Origin: Bacteroidia bacterium | GTDB lineage: Bacteria; Bacteroidota; Bacteroidia; Bacteroidales; VadinHA17 | Assembly: GCA_026391595.1 (NCBI GenBank) | Contig: JAPLDY010000169.1 | Span: 1-38,048 of the forward strand | Reading direction: 5' to 3' | Length of the DNA: 38,048 nucleotides | Shown here: piece by piece, positions 15,035 through 23,124 of the stretch | Numbering within the stretch: the stretch's first letter is position 1 | Layout: each line of letters opens with the position of its first letter | The notes under the pieces: model-generated | What the model was told of the DNA's origin: nothing | Databases searched by the model: none | The model's input: only the letters and a program-made list of their open reading frames with translations | Program-made: the position numbers and the translations under genes

Positions 15035-15060
15035 TAGCTTTAGCGACGGCGGGTTTTTTT
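15027..15060 (+). terminator. REP-like hairpin with T-run
   Basis: CCCGCC and GGCGGG pair around a loop containing AGCTTTAGC, followed directly by seven T. It begins within the acceptor end of the tRNA half and has the form of an intrinsic terminator. The loop and arms resemble the palindrome at 2991-3017, so it may be a mobile REP-like unit used as a terminator. Confidence 0.55.
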
Positions 15061-15102
15061 ATGTGTCTTTGTTTTTTTCGCTGCATAATTAATATAACCG
15101 AC

Positions 15103-15378
15103 ATGGCGGGCTACGGCGGGCAAAGCCCACAAGACAAACAACTTTGGTATGTCTACATATTGAAGTGTAGCAATGGGCAGTTTTATACCGGGTGCACAAA
15201 TAACTTAGAAGATAGGATTAGTCGTCATAACATGGGACAGGTTGTTGCCACGAAGGAGAATCTTCCAGTTGAAATTGTGACTTATATTGCATTTAAAGAT
15301 AAATATAAGGCTTGCGATTTTGAGAAATATTTAAAATCAGGTTCAGGAAGGGCTTTCTCTTTCAAACATTTCCGTTAA
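15103..15378 (+). CDS. Small GIY-YIG nuclease-domain protein, 91 aa
   Basis: A single GIY-YIG domain: LWYVYILKCSNGQFYTGCT carries the two motif halves (VYI and YTG), followed by DRISRHNMG with the conserved arginine and histidine, then KDKYKACDFEKYLKSGSGRA with the family glutamate. Members are short stand-alone proteins, common in Bacteroidota, of uncertain role; related domains cut DNA in homing, repair and restriction. I chose ATG 15103; an in-frame ATG at 15061 lies directly after the terminator T-run and adds an atypical leader. The first dozen residues (MAGYGGQSPQ) are encoded by a GGCGGGC-type repeat containing the hairpin GGGCAAAGCCC. The gene sits just behind a tRNA 3' half, and a dead paralogue lies at 1564. 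The 15379-15495 stretch after it holds nothing clear. Confidence 0.85.
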   Translation: MAGYGGQSPQDKQLWYVYILKCSNGQFYTGCTNNLEDRISRHNMGQVVATKENLPVEIVTYIAFKDKYKACDFEKYLKSGSGRAFSFKHFR

Positions 15379-15495
15379 GTTTCACGCTGCGCTCTAGCCA
15401 CCGAGGGAGGCTGGCTCCAACTCTGTTACTGGTTTACCTTACCTGGTCACTCCGTCACCTCGTCTATGGGTTCAGAAATGAATTGACACTCAGTG

Positions 15496-15527
15496 TTTGG
15501 AATTAAATGGACTTTTAAATAGATTTG
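15496..15527 (+). promoter_or_regulatory. Predicted promoter of the 15555-19521 operon
   Basis: TTTG at 15496-15499, a 20-base spacer, then TAGATTTG at 15520-15527: both boxes match the Bacteroidota housekeeping consensus exactly. The expected start is near 15533, giving a leader of about 20 bases before ATG 15555. This is the best promoter in the window. Confidence 0.7.
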
Positions 15528-15554
15528 CTGAAAAGCATATCATTCTGAATTAGT

Positions 15555-16427
15555 ATGATTCAAAAAGGCAGATGGTTCTATCCTGGATTTCTGGCTTTTC
15601 TGTTTATCCTTAATTCCTGTTTAAGGCCATTGGAATGGCCAAAATCACCATTATATGTTTTCGAACAAGGAGTGTCGGACACAACTCAACCAACAGACCT
15701 GAAAAGTGCACAGGAAAAAATCGCAGGACATTATGCACACTATGATGTTGTGTCATACGAAGACACCACAACCAGAACGACCATGCGGACATTTATTGTT
15801 TCATATGGATTTACTGAGTTTTACCTTGAGGAGGGCAGGCTGATGCAGTCGGACAGGTTTGTACATTCAGAACAAAAACTAAGCAGAAAGAATGCTGTAT
15901 CAGTATTCAACGACGAGGCTGTCCGGGCCATTAAACCAAGGGTTCAGGAAGTTGAATTATTCCGGAAAGACGGAACCTGGCATATCTACAGACCCGAGAG
16001 CCCCAGCCTTCTGGGAATTGAGGGTGATCCGATGAAATCCCTTTCAACCGATCCCCGCGACCCGAATTTAACTGATCCTGATAATGACGGTCATCCCGGA
16101 GTTACCGTACAGATCAGCGTGGGGAAATTTTTCAGAGGTGAGATCTATTTAACCCGAAGGGAGATTTTCAGCAATTATCTGAATCTGAACAATAACGGAA
16201 CCCTCAGTGGATATGTTATTGACAGATCTGAACAATTCGTTGTAGGAGCATCAAAGAAAATACTGAACCAGGAATCTAATAATATTCAGCATCCAGATAA
16301 GGGACTGAGTCCGGTCCTGCTGGTTAAGGTCGACCCTGACATTGATACTTACGAGGAACTGATGCAGATAAGAAAGGATATCTTCCCGAAAGAACCGGAA
16401 TTCTCTCTAAAGAAAAAGAAGAAATAA
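15555..16427 (+). CDS. Lipoprotein of unknown function, 290 aa, first gene of redox operon
   Basis: The N-terminus is a lipoprotein signal, with FLFILNSC placing the lipidated cysteine at residue 22. The mature part is mostly beta-strand-like, with a central acidic loop DPRDPNLTDPDNDGHPG that resembles calcium-binding loops of secreted proteins. It ends in a basic tail (SLKKKKK). I do not recognise a family. It leads a tight operon (24 bases to the next gene, then an 8-base overlap, then 6 bases), so it probably serves the same pathway as the SnoaL-like, SDR and FAD enzymes. Possible jobs are holding or passing on a lipid product at the envelope. That link is inference from gene order. Confidence 0.7.
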   Translation: MIQKGRWFYPGFLAFLFILNSCLRPLEWPKSPLYVFEQGVSDTTQPTDLKSAQEKIAGHYAHYDVVSYEDTTTRTTMRTFIVSYGFTEFYLEEGRLMQSDRFVHSEQKLSRKNAVSVFNDEAVRAIKPRVQEVELFRKDGTWHIYRPESPSLLGIEGDPMKSLSTDPRDPNLTDPDNDGHPGVTVQISVGKFFRGEIYLTRREIFSNYLNLNNNGTLSGYVIDRSEQFVVGASKKILNQESNNIQHPDKGLSPVLLVKVDPDIDTYEELMQIRKDIFPKEPEFSLKKKKK

Positions 16428-16451
16428 ATCAAATCCAAAAACCTGTAAAAT

Positions 16452-16925
16452 ATGCATGAGAAACCAATAGAACAGGAAGAGAGATCCGCCGGAACGGGTT
16501 TAAATGCTGAAAACATAAAAGAATTATGGTCGAAAACCTACAATACCCAGGGAAAGCCCGACTGGTCGCATATCCTGCCTTATTATGATGAAAATATCAT
16601 TTTCAGGGATTCTATCCAGGAGCTCCGGGGACTGGAAGAATTCGTGGCTATGACCAGGCGGCTTACCGACCGCTCAAAAGACTTGTCAATGAATATTGTC
16701 AGAACCGTTCAGCAGGAGAGGGATATTTTTATCGAATGGGAAATGACAATTAAGTTCAAGAAAAATCCCAGTTCGGTTTTATACGGGACAAGCCGTGTAA
16801 CAATCAACGAAGCAGGAAAGATCATTGAACAAAGAGACTATTACGATCTCTGGGGAGATATCTTTGACAATATACCGAGGTTCGGGAAGGCTTACAGGAG
16901 GTTTATGAAAAAGAAATTTGGTTGA
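16452..16925 (+). CDS. SnoaL/NTF2-like domain protein, 157 aa
   Basis: The size and pattern fit the cone-shaped NTF2-like fold: helix-rich start (NIKELWSKTYNTQGKPDWSH), then YYDENIIFRDSIQELRG, a pattern seen in SnoaL-like proteins, and strands ending in DYYDLWGDIFDNIP. Such proteins are small cyclases, isomerases or lipid-pocket proteins in polyketide, steroid and lipid pathways. No signal peptide is present, so it is cytoplasmic. Conserved Asp/Tyr pairs near the pocket (PYYDEN, RDYYD) are candidates for a catalytic pair. It is the second gene of the operon and overlaps the dehydrogenase gene, consistent with acting on the same substrate. Confidence 0.75.
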   Translation: MHEKPIEQEERSAGTGLNAENIKELWSKTYNTQGKPDWSHILPYYDENIIFRDSIQELRGLEEFVAMTRRLTDRSKDLSMNIVRTVQQERDIFIEWEMTIKFKKNPSSVLYGTSRVTINEAGKIIEQRDYYDLWGDIFDNIPRFGKAYRRFMKKKFG

Positions 16926-17904
16926 TTCAATAAGGCAATTGAGTATGCTGCCCAAATATTTTAAAGAGTATCAGTGGTCTAACATCGCGGCAATGATCAA
17001 AAACAATGGCCGGGATCCAAAGATATGCACCAATGACTTCAGGGATCGGCTCGTGGTTATCAGCGGCGCCACTTCAGGGATTGGTTACTTTACGGCCAGA
17101 AAATTTGCTTCGCATGGAGCAAGGCTTCTTTGCATTAATCGGAATGAAAAGAAAAGCGGGGCTCTGAAAACCGAAATAGAGAATGAATTTGGTGTAATCT
17201 GCGACTATATAATTACTGACATGAGCAATCTGAAAGATGTTTATAGTACAGCAGAAAAACTCAGTAAGATCGATACTCCTGTTGATGTTCTAATTCACAA
17301 TGCAGGTATCTATCTTACCAAAAGGGAACTTACCGCTGAAGGATTTGACAAGGTTTTTGTAGTAAATCACCTTTCTTCATTCGTGATAAATATTCTCCTG
17401 TATAATAAGTTAAAATCCCAGGGGAAAGCGAGAATCATACTGGTCAGTTCAGAAGGCCACCGTTTTGCTGCCTGGGGTCTGCGGCCCGATGATCTGAACT
17501 GGGAAAAACGACGTTATTCCGGATTGAAAAGTTATGGTTCGGCCAAGCTTGCCCAACTATTGTCAATGATCCTCTTTGCTGAATGCTTCAGACCCTCGGG
17601 AGTAACCATAAATGCATTGCATCCCGGCGCTGTCAGATCAGAATCCGGGCAGGAAAACGGTGCATTTTATCGCTGGAAAAAAAAGCATCTTTATGATAAG
17701 ATCCTGAGACCGGCTGAAATTTCGGCAGAGTCTATCTACTATCTTGGGGTTTCAGATGAGATAGAAGGTGTGAGCGGAAAGTTTTTTAACCTGACCACCG
17801 GGGAAGAACCCGCACCCCCAGCCCTTGACAAAGAGGCTGCATATAAACTTTGGGCAAAAAGTGTGGAAATGACCGGTGTTGAGGATATAATCAGCAAATC
17901 TTGA
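16918..17904 (+). CDS. Short-chain dehydrogenase/reductase (SDR), about 328 aa
   Basis: All SDR landmarks are present, counted from 16918: the cofactor motif SGATSGIG at 49-56, NAG at 128-130, catalytic N150, S177/S178 and the Y206-x-x-x-K210 pair in YGSAK. A region after LHPGAVRSESG closes the substrate pocket. An N-terminal extension of about 40 residues precedes the Rossmann fold. The start is uncertain: TTG 16918 overlaps the previous gene by 8 bases, and ATG 16945 is equally plausible. The enzyme should oxidise an alcohol or reduce a ketone with NAD(P); sequences of this kind resemble retinol dehydrogenase-like SDRs. Its place between a SnoaL-like protein and a CrtI-like oxidoreductase suggests a hydrophobic substrate. 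Confidence 0.88.
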   Translation: MVDSIRQLSMLPKYFKEYQWSNIAAMIKNNGRDPKICTNDFRDRLVVISGATSGIGYFTARKFASHGARLLCINRNEKKSGALKTEIENEFGVICDYIITDMSNLKDVYSTAEKLSKIDTPVDVLIHNAGIYLTKRELTAEGFDKVFVVNHLSSFVINILLYNKLKSQGKARIILVSSEGHRFAAWGLRPDDLNWEKRRYSGLKSYGSAKLAQLLSMILFAECFRPSGVTINALHPGAVRSESGQENGAFYRWKKKHLYDKILRPAEISAESIYYLGVSDEIEGVSGKFFNLTTGEEPAPPALDKEAAYKLWAKSVEMTGVEDIISKS

Positions 17905-17910
17905 ACCTGT

Positions 17911-19521
17911 ATGGCTGAAAAGGAATACCATTCAATAGTCGTTGGAGGAGGTATGGCAGGACTGACCTGTGCTGCCTGTCTCGCTAAAGAGGGCCGTCAC
18001 GTTCTGCTTATTGAAAAAAACAGGGAATGCGGAGGGTTGGTGAATACCTTTTCACACAACGGGTTTCAGTTTGATGCCGGGATCAGAGCTCTTGAAAATG
18101 CCGGGATTATTTTTCCTATGTTAAAGGATCTTGGTATAAAGCTCGATACCGTTAAAAGTCCGGTTTCTGTTGGTGTGGAAAAGGATATAATCAATATCGA
18201 AGGCATTAAAAGCTTAAGTGAATATGGCAATCTGCTGCAGAGATTGTATCCTGAAAGTTCAGATGAAACAGACCATTTAATTAGAATAATCAGGATGGTG
18301 ATGAAGCACATGGATGTGCTGTATGGTGTAGAAAATCCCAATTTCAAGGATATGAGACAAGACAGGGCGTATCTGTTTAAAGAACTTTTGCCCTGGTTAC
18401 CTAAGTTCCTGTTGACAATGCGAAGAATCAACAGGATGAATGTGCCGGTTGAACCTTATCTTGAAAAGATTGTTAAAAACCCGTCACTCAGGGATATTGT
18501 CTCCCAGCATTTCTTCAGGAATACCCCTGCTTTTTTTGCACTGAGCTACTTTTCCCTGTATCTGGATTATTTCTACCCCAAAGGAGGTGTAGGTAAACTT
18601 GCCGAAGCTGTTGAAAAGAGATTCCTTGAGTTCGGTGGTGAAATAAAAAGGGAAACGACAATCGAAACCGTGATTGCCTCAGTAAACAAGGTAACTGATC
18701 AGAATAATACTGATTATTTTTATCAAAACCTTGTCTGGGCAGCTGACCTTAAAACATTTTACAGGATCACCCGTACAGATGGCCTGACAGAAAAGATCAG
18801 GATAAAATTCGAAAAGGTTAAAGACAGCCTGCTGGAAAAAAGGGGTGGTGATTCTGTTTTCACGCTATTCGTTGAAGTGGATGAACCGCCTGAAAGTTTT
18901 AAAAGGATTGCGAACGGCCACTTCTTTTATACTCCATCCAAGATGGGACTGGGGGAAACCCGCTGGAGCGAGACCGACCGGATATTAAGCGAACACGACA
19001 AAGAGGACAGGTCGGGCATACTGAGCTGGCTCGATAAATTCCTTAACCTGAATACCTACGAGATATCTGTCCCGGCGCTTAAGGATCCTGATCTGGCGCC
19101 AAAAGGCAAAACAGGACTCATAATCAGCTTCCTTGCTGATTATGATTTGTTTAAAATGATCGCTGAAGCAGGCTGGGATAAAGAGTTTATTATGGAACTG
19201 GAAGAGCGGATCATTAAGGTACTTGCCGATTCAGTTTATCCCATGTTAAAGGAAAAGGTAATAACACGTTTTTCGTTTTCCCCTCTTAGCTATGAAAAGA
19301 GGGTTGGTACTTCTGAGGGTGCGATTACCGGGTGGTCATTCCGCGAACCGGTTCCGGTAATCAATAAAATTATGGCTGCAAATCGGGCAGTTATAACACC
19401 AATACCTTCAATTTCTCAGGCAGGACAATGGACATATAGTCCGGCCGGAGTACCCATGTCTATCCTCACCGGCAAACTTGCTGCACTCAGAATCTTAAAC
19501 AGGTATGATTCTACAGAATGA
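17911..19521 (+). CDS. CrtI/CrtISO-like FAD-dependent oxidoreductase, 536 aa
   Basis: The N-terminal FAD motif is complete (IVVGGGMAGLTCAACLAKEG, then VLLIEKNRECGG at about residues 9-42). The C-terminal FAD signature of the phytoene desaturase family is also visible (QAGQWTYSPAGVPMS). The length is typical of phytoene desaturases, carotene isomerases and retinol saturases, which desaturate, isomerise or saturate polyenes. An inserted middle domain (about 100-250) with aromatic stretches (FFALSYFSLYLDYFYPKGG) would form the hydrophobic substrate tunnel. It follows the SDR gene by 6 bases and ends the operon, with an 11-base overlap of its 3' end with the convergent gene. The substrate is not evident: the only prenyl synthase gene nearby (21597-22327) is broken. 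Confidence 0.85.
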   Translation: MAEKEYHSIVVGGGMAGLTCAACLAKEGRHVLLIEKNRECGGLVNTFSHNGFQFDAGIRALENAGIIFPMLKDLGIKLDTVKSPVSVGVEKDIINIEGIKSLSEYGNLLQRLYPESSDETDHLIRIIRMVMKHMDVLYGVENPNFKDMRQDRAYLFKELLPWLPKFLLTMRRINRMNVPVEPYLEKIVKNPSLRDIVSQHFFRNTPAFFALSYFSLYLDYFYPKGGVGKLAEAVEKRFLEFGGEIKRETTIETVIASVNKVTDQNNTDYFYQNLVWAADLKTFYRITRTDGLTEKIRIKFEKVKDSLLEKRGGDSVFTLFVEVDEPPESFKRIANGHFFYTPSKMGLGETRWSETDRILSEHDKEDRSGILSWLDKFLNLNTYEISVPALKDPDLAPKGKTGLIISFLADYDLFKMIAEAGWDKEFIMELEERIIKVLADSVYPMLKEKVITRFSFSPLSYEKRVGTSEGAITGWSFREPVPVINKIMAANRAVITPIPSISQAGQWTYSPAGVPMSILTGKLAALRILNRYDSTE

Positions 19522-20503
19522 GAATAAGGAATATTGCAATTAGTAAAGAAATAGCAATTCCGATAGATAGTTGTTTCACGATGGTCCTGGCGGAAAATGT
19601 CTTAAGTCCTTCGGAGTTTGCAAGTTCATTATACTTGCTGATCAAATCATTCCGATCCTTCACATTAGTATAACAACCCGGGCTGTCAGCAAAATAGTGC
19701 TGAGCGAAAGGGAAACAGATAACCCTACTGATTTCCGGTTGTGCCAATCCGGGGAAAAGTGTGTTTTCGGTTATGCGAATATCCTCTGGTGGAATATCCA
19801 GGGCTTCAAAAACTTCGGCCGGATCAAATATCACGGCAAAAGGATTATCATCAACATTTGCATACTTTTTGGAGTGACCTATTGATGTATTCCCCATGAG
19901 CCAAAGCCTTTCATCTAGTCTTCGCATCTTCCCCCTTTTTATGCTGCCTGTTAACAATAGCTTTCTGTTTGTCGTGTCTTCCTGAATATCCAGAATGACT
20001 TCTCCCTTTGAACTCGTTGTGAAAATAGCCCTTTTACAGTTTGGATCAGCAATACCTTTGGTTGGCAGGGCAATAATGGTATTGCTTAATATATCAATGA
20101 AAATGAAAGATAATAATCCGGTTTTTTTATCTGTTGCAATTAGGTAAGCCTCTTGCCTTATACCCCAAAAAGTACTCCCACGTGTATTGAGATTACCAAT
20201 TCCCATGTAGTAATCCGGTTCGTCATCGGTAAACAATTTCGTCTTTGCAAGCTCATAACGATCTGGCAGCAATGATTTTGCATATTCAATATTACTGAGC
20301 CTGAAGAACAGAAACAGACTATATGGATCAATCACGAAACCTATATAGGGAGTTTTTTTTGAAGCCCTGTACAGTAAGCGCTTCATAATTAACGGAGGCA
20401 ACAATCTTTTAAGTTTCTGGAAGAAAAGGAGATTACTGACTTCCATAGGATTGATTAAGCCTTCGACTCCTTTAATGAATTTATCCTCGTTCTGTATTTC
20501 CAT
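19511..20503 (-). CDS. Unknown protein with C-terminal membrane anchor, about 330 aa
   Basis: I place the start at ATG 20503 (MEIQNEDKFIKG); a longer frame up to 20593 adds 30 residues that look non-coding. The body is a mixed alpha/beta domain with notable blocks PYIGFVIDPYSLFLFF, LLPDRYEL, DEPDYYMGIGNLNTRGSTFW, SFIFIDILSNTIIALPT and NTLFPGL. The last 20 residues (SIGIAISLLIAIFLILIL) form one membrane segment, so the protein is probably tail-anchored with its body in the cytoplasm. The pattern vaguely recalls acetoacetate-decarboxylase-fold proteins, but I see no proof of the active-site lysine and do not name it. It converges on the redox operon with an 11-base overlap, and may belong to the same pathway. 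Confidence 0.7.
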   Translation of the reverse strand: MEIQNEDKFIKGVEGLINPMEVSNLLFFQKLKRLLPPLIMKRLLYRASKKTPYIGFVIDPYSLFLFFRLSNIEYAKSLLPDRYELAKTKLFTDDEPDYYMGIGNLNTRGSTFWGIRQEAYLIATDKKTGLLSFIFIDILSNTIIALPTKGIADPNCKRAIFTTSSKGEVILDIQEDTTNRKLLLTGSIKRGKMRRLDERLWLMGNTSIGHSKKYANVDDNPFAVIFDPAEVFEALDIPPEDIRITENTLFPGLAQPEISRVICFPFAQHYFADSPGCYTNVKDRNDLISKYNELANSEGLKTFSARTIVKQLSIGIAISLLIAIFLILIL

Positions 20504-20776
20504 ATGTCCAACTGCAAAATAAATTGAAGAAATTTTACATAAACCTAAGATATAATTTTCACTTTTAAAAATACATTGCAACAAACCTCTCATAAGAATC
20601 TGGTGCCAGTTGAGGTTCCGGGGGTTGAATAAAAATGGGGTGTTTTTAACCGAAAAAATGAATTGGAAATATTCCTCCGCCTACGAAAGTTTCATCTTAT
20701 ATCGGATTATGCGGCGACATGATTGAACCACAAAAAAGATAACAGGTTTATTACTTATTGTCCATGTTGGCAATAG

Positions 20777-21548
20777 TTAATTTTTAAGTTCCGTAATCCA
20801 TATACATGTTCCGTCAGAATCATCGGGGTCTCCTCCATAAGATTCAAATACAAGTTTGTTTCCGTCTGATGAAACAGAGGGGGCTCCATCATATCCTTCA
20901 TAATTTGTCAATCTTTCCGGGCTCCCACCCTCAATTAAGACTTTATAAATATTGGCAAATTCCAAATCAGCAATCATCATTTGCATTTGTTAATGCCTGA
21001 TAGGTTATGCTAGTATCTATTTTAAGTTTCATAATCACGCCTTGTTTTTCAACATCAACAGGATGAGATTCAAAAACTATCCATTGTCCGTCTGGCGAGA
21101 ATGTCGGCTCATATGCCATATAATCTGATCTGTCAGTTATTTGTTGCTCGTCACCTGGTTTCCCATTATCGTCTATTATAAATATCTCATCATGCGGATC
21201 TCTTGAAGATGAAAATACTATGCTTTCATTTATTGAATTCCAGCTTGAGCCCGGAAGGTTAACATTTGCACTTCCATCCATTACTAATGTGTCAACCCTG
21301 TTTTCTGCTAAATGAAAAATAAAAATATCTGCCGGTTCTTGATTATATCCATTTCTAAATCTTGTAAAGACAATTGCGTTTCCGTTCGGGGAGAATGCCG
21401 GATTTTGCAAACTTCCAGATATTGGGATATCTAATTTACTTGCATTATCATGTCTCAGGTATGATTCAGGATCAATTTCCCTGCAACCTGAAATAAAGAG
21501 AAATAATCCCAAAACAACAAAACTTATAATTGAATTATATTTCGTCAT
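20777..21548 (-). pseudogene. TolB/PD40-repeat lipoprotein, frameshifted
   Basis: The main frame (21548 to 20967) starts with a lipoprotein signal (LGLFLFISGCREI) and carries beta-propeller repeats of the PD40 type: FSPNGNAIVFTRFRNG, SSRDPHDEIFIIDDNG and FSPDGQWIVFESHP. It stops at NANDDC. A second frame then carries the rest of the propeller: FANIYKVLIEGGSPERLTNY, SSDGNKLVFESYGG, to a stop at 20777. The join at about 20967-20990 lacks the piece (NWSPDG...) that should link the two halves, so a deletion of roughly 20-25 codons plus a frameshift explains it. Intact relatives are outer-membrane propellers that bind or sense. No start codon supports separate expression of the tail as a functional protein. 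Confidence 0.75.
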
Positions 21549-21596
21549 TAGATGATGTCTGAAAAATTAATTATCGCTAATTAGTTTATATGTCTG

Positions 21597-22327
21597 CTAA
21601 AGGTAACAAACTCTTTCTTTTATCTCATCTGGTGCAGGACATAGCTCTTCAGTTGTGAATTTGCCGTTTTCACAGTCTATCCGTTCAAAGGTCATAAGAT
21701 AGAGGCTAAAAATGATCTCGAGGCTTAGCTTGTATCTGGGTTCAAGTAACGGTTTGATTTTATGAAGAACATTATATGTTTTCATCCGGAATTCATCGGC
21801 CAACGTGTAATAATGTCTAATAAGATTTCGGAATTTTTCATTCACCGGAGTTCCTTCAGCAAATTCATGCAGGTTTTCTCTTCTTAGGCCATATTTATTA
21901 ATCAGTTCGTCTGCAAAGTAATTAAGATTATTAATTTGATCTTTTTGAAAATCACGGATTGAATATCATAAATCATCGATTTGGCAAATGATTCCATCGG
22001 CCATAAAGGGATTTTAAATTTATCAATAGCTTCTTTCAGCTCCTGCTGAAGAGGATCACATTCTTTTGGAGTAATTATCCTTTTTAACCAATCATTAATA
22101 TTGGTTTCAAAGATCTTTTTCTCATTAGCTGTAATGAATTTGTTTTTTGTTTTATGGTCATCGATCAGATCATCAATCATTCGCATGAATTTATAACAGA
22201 TCTTAGCGGCACGAAATCTCTCTTCTTCCCAAAAATTTGCTGCTATCAGTATATTTGGATGATCCCTGACTTTGTGAAAATCAATAACGTTGAAATTTTC
22301 CAGAAACTTATCTGTTTGTATATTCAT
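21597..22327 (-). pseudogene. Squalene/phytoene synthase family gene, internally deleted and frameshifted
   Basis: The first half (22327 to about 21970) carries the upstream aspartate-rich motif of the family: RFRAAKICYKFMRMIDDLID. It continues to AKSMIYDI, then shifts frame. In another frame the sequence resumes as DFQKDQINNLNYFADELINK, matching the second, RDFQKDQ-type, aspartate-rich motif region, and runs on to RHYYTLADEFRMKTYNVLH and a stop at 21597. The segment between the two motifs (roughly 50-60 residues in intact relatives) is missing. Intact enzymes join two prenyl diphosphates head to head to make squalene or phytoene. This copy cannot fold the active site and is dead. It lies 1 kb from a CrtI-like enzyme operon, which would have used its product. 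Confidence 0.8.
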
Positions 22328-22448
22328 TTGTTTCTAATGTCGGTTTGTTTATTATGGTACGATTAATCTTATATTTTAAAAGAGCGATAAGAATTTTTTC
22401 GTAAAGTCGTCTGCGGTCTATTTTTTATTTTATCGACAGGCAGATAAT

Positions 22449-23123
22449 TTATGTTAATAATCCTTTACAATTATGATGACGGCAAAAGAACCACCAGTGT
22501 ATTCCGTATTCAGAATGATAATTTTTTAAATCATGGATTCTTGTTACAACTTTTCTGGCATTTAACAGCTCTGATAACTTTTTAATGTTTTTTAGTTGCC
22601 TTGTCATCATTATTTTATTAAGAATAGAAAAAATAAAAAAGAATCCTTTTGAAGATATATCGTAATTATAATAGCCTTTTATCTTACACCATAATTTAGC
22701 TTTAGTTCCTTGTTCTTCAATCCTGTATTCAATAAACAGATCCTTCATATAAAAATTAAGCGGTCGATTAATTGGTTCACAGAAACGACACGCTATAAAA
22801 GAATTTTCCATAAATTCAATTATATGAAAAGATAGCAGGTAGTGTGTGCTGACTTTCAGCGGTGGCAGGTTTTCAATGATATAATCAGGTGATTTTCTGC
22901 AGCTGTTGTCAATAAAATCATAACTGTAAGGAGCAATGCGCAGCTGTTTTAACCATACGAAAATATCTGATGCAGTCGCACTGATTTCAATACACCGAAG
23001 CAGTTCCCTGCAATCAGTATTTGATATATTGGGCAGGGAATCAATATAAAAGCAAGGCGTGGACAGAGTTTTCATTTTCATTAAAGCTTCAATATGAGAA
23101 AAGAAAGGATACATGACTCCCAT
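22449..23123 (-). CDS. SRPBCC-fold protein, 224 aa
   Basis: The opening of the START/polyketide-cyclase-like fold is readable: EISATASDIFVWLKQLRIAP then YSYDFIDNSCRKSPDYI, a motif known from a Bacteroidota/Actinobacteria group of SRPBCC proteins. Later strands (YLLSFHIIEFMENSFIACRF) alternate as in the open barrel, and a C-terminal helix (LNKIMMTRQLKNIKKL) would cap the cavity. These proteins bind hydrophobic ligands such as polyketides, sterols or lipids. The start at 23123 lies one base after the stop of the upstream C_GCAxxG_C_C gene, so the two are surely cotranscribed and probably coupled. Ligand unknown; nearby isoprenoid-type enzymes make a lipid-like ligand plausible. Confidence 0.7.
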   Translation of the reverse strand: MGVMYPFFSHIEALMKMKTLSTPCFYIDSLPNISNTDCRELLRCIEISATASDIFVWLKQLRIAPYSYDFIDNSCRKSPDYIIENLPPLKVSTHYLLSFHIIEFMENSFIACRFCEPINRPLNFYMKDLFIEYRIEEQGTKAKLWCKIKGYYNYDISSKGFFFIFSILNKIMMTRQLKNIKKLSELLNARKVVTRIHDLKNYHSEYGIHWWFFCRHHNCKGLLT

Positions 23124-23124
23124 T

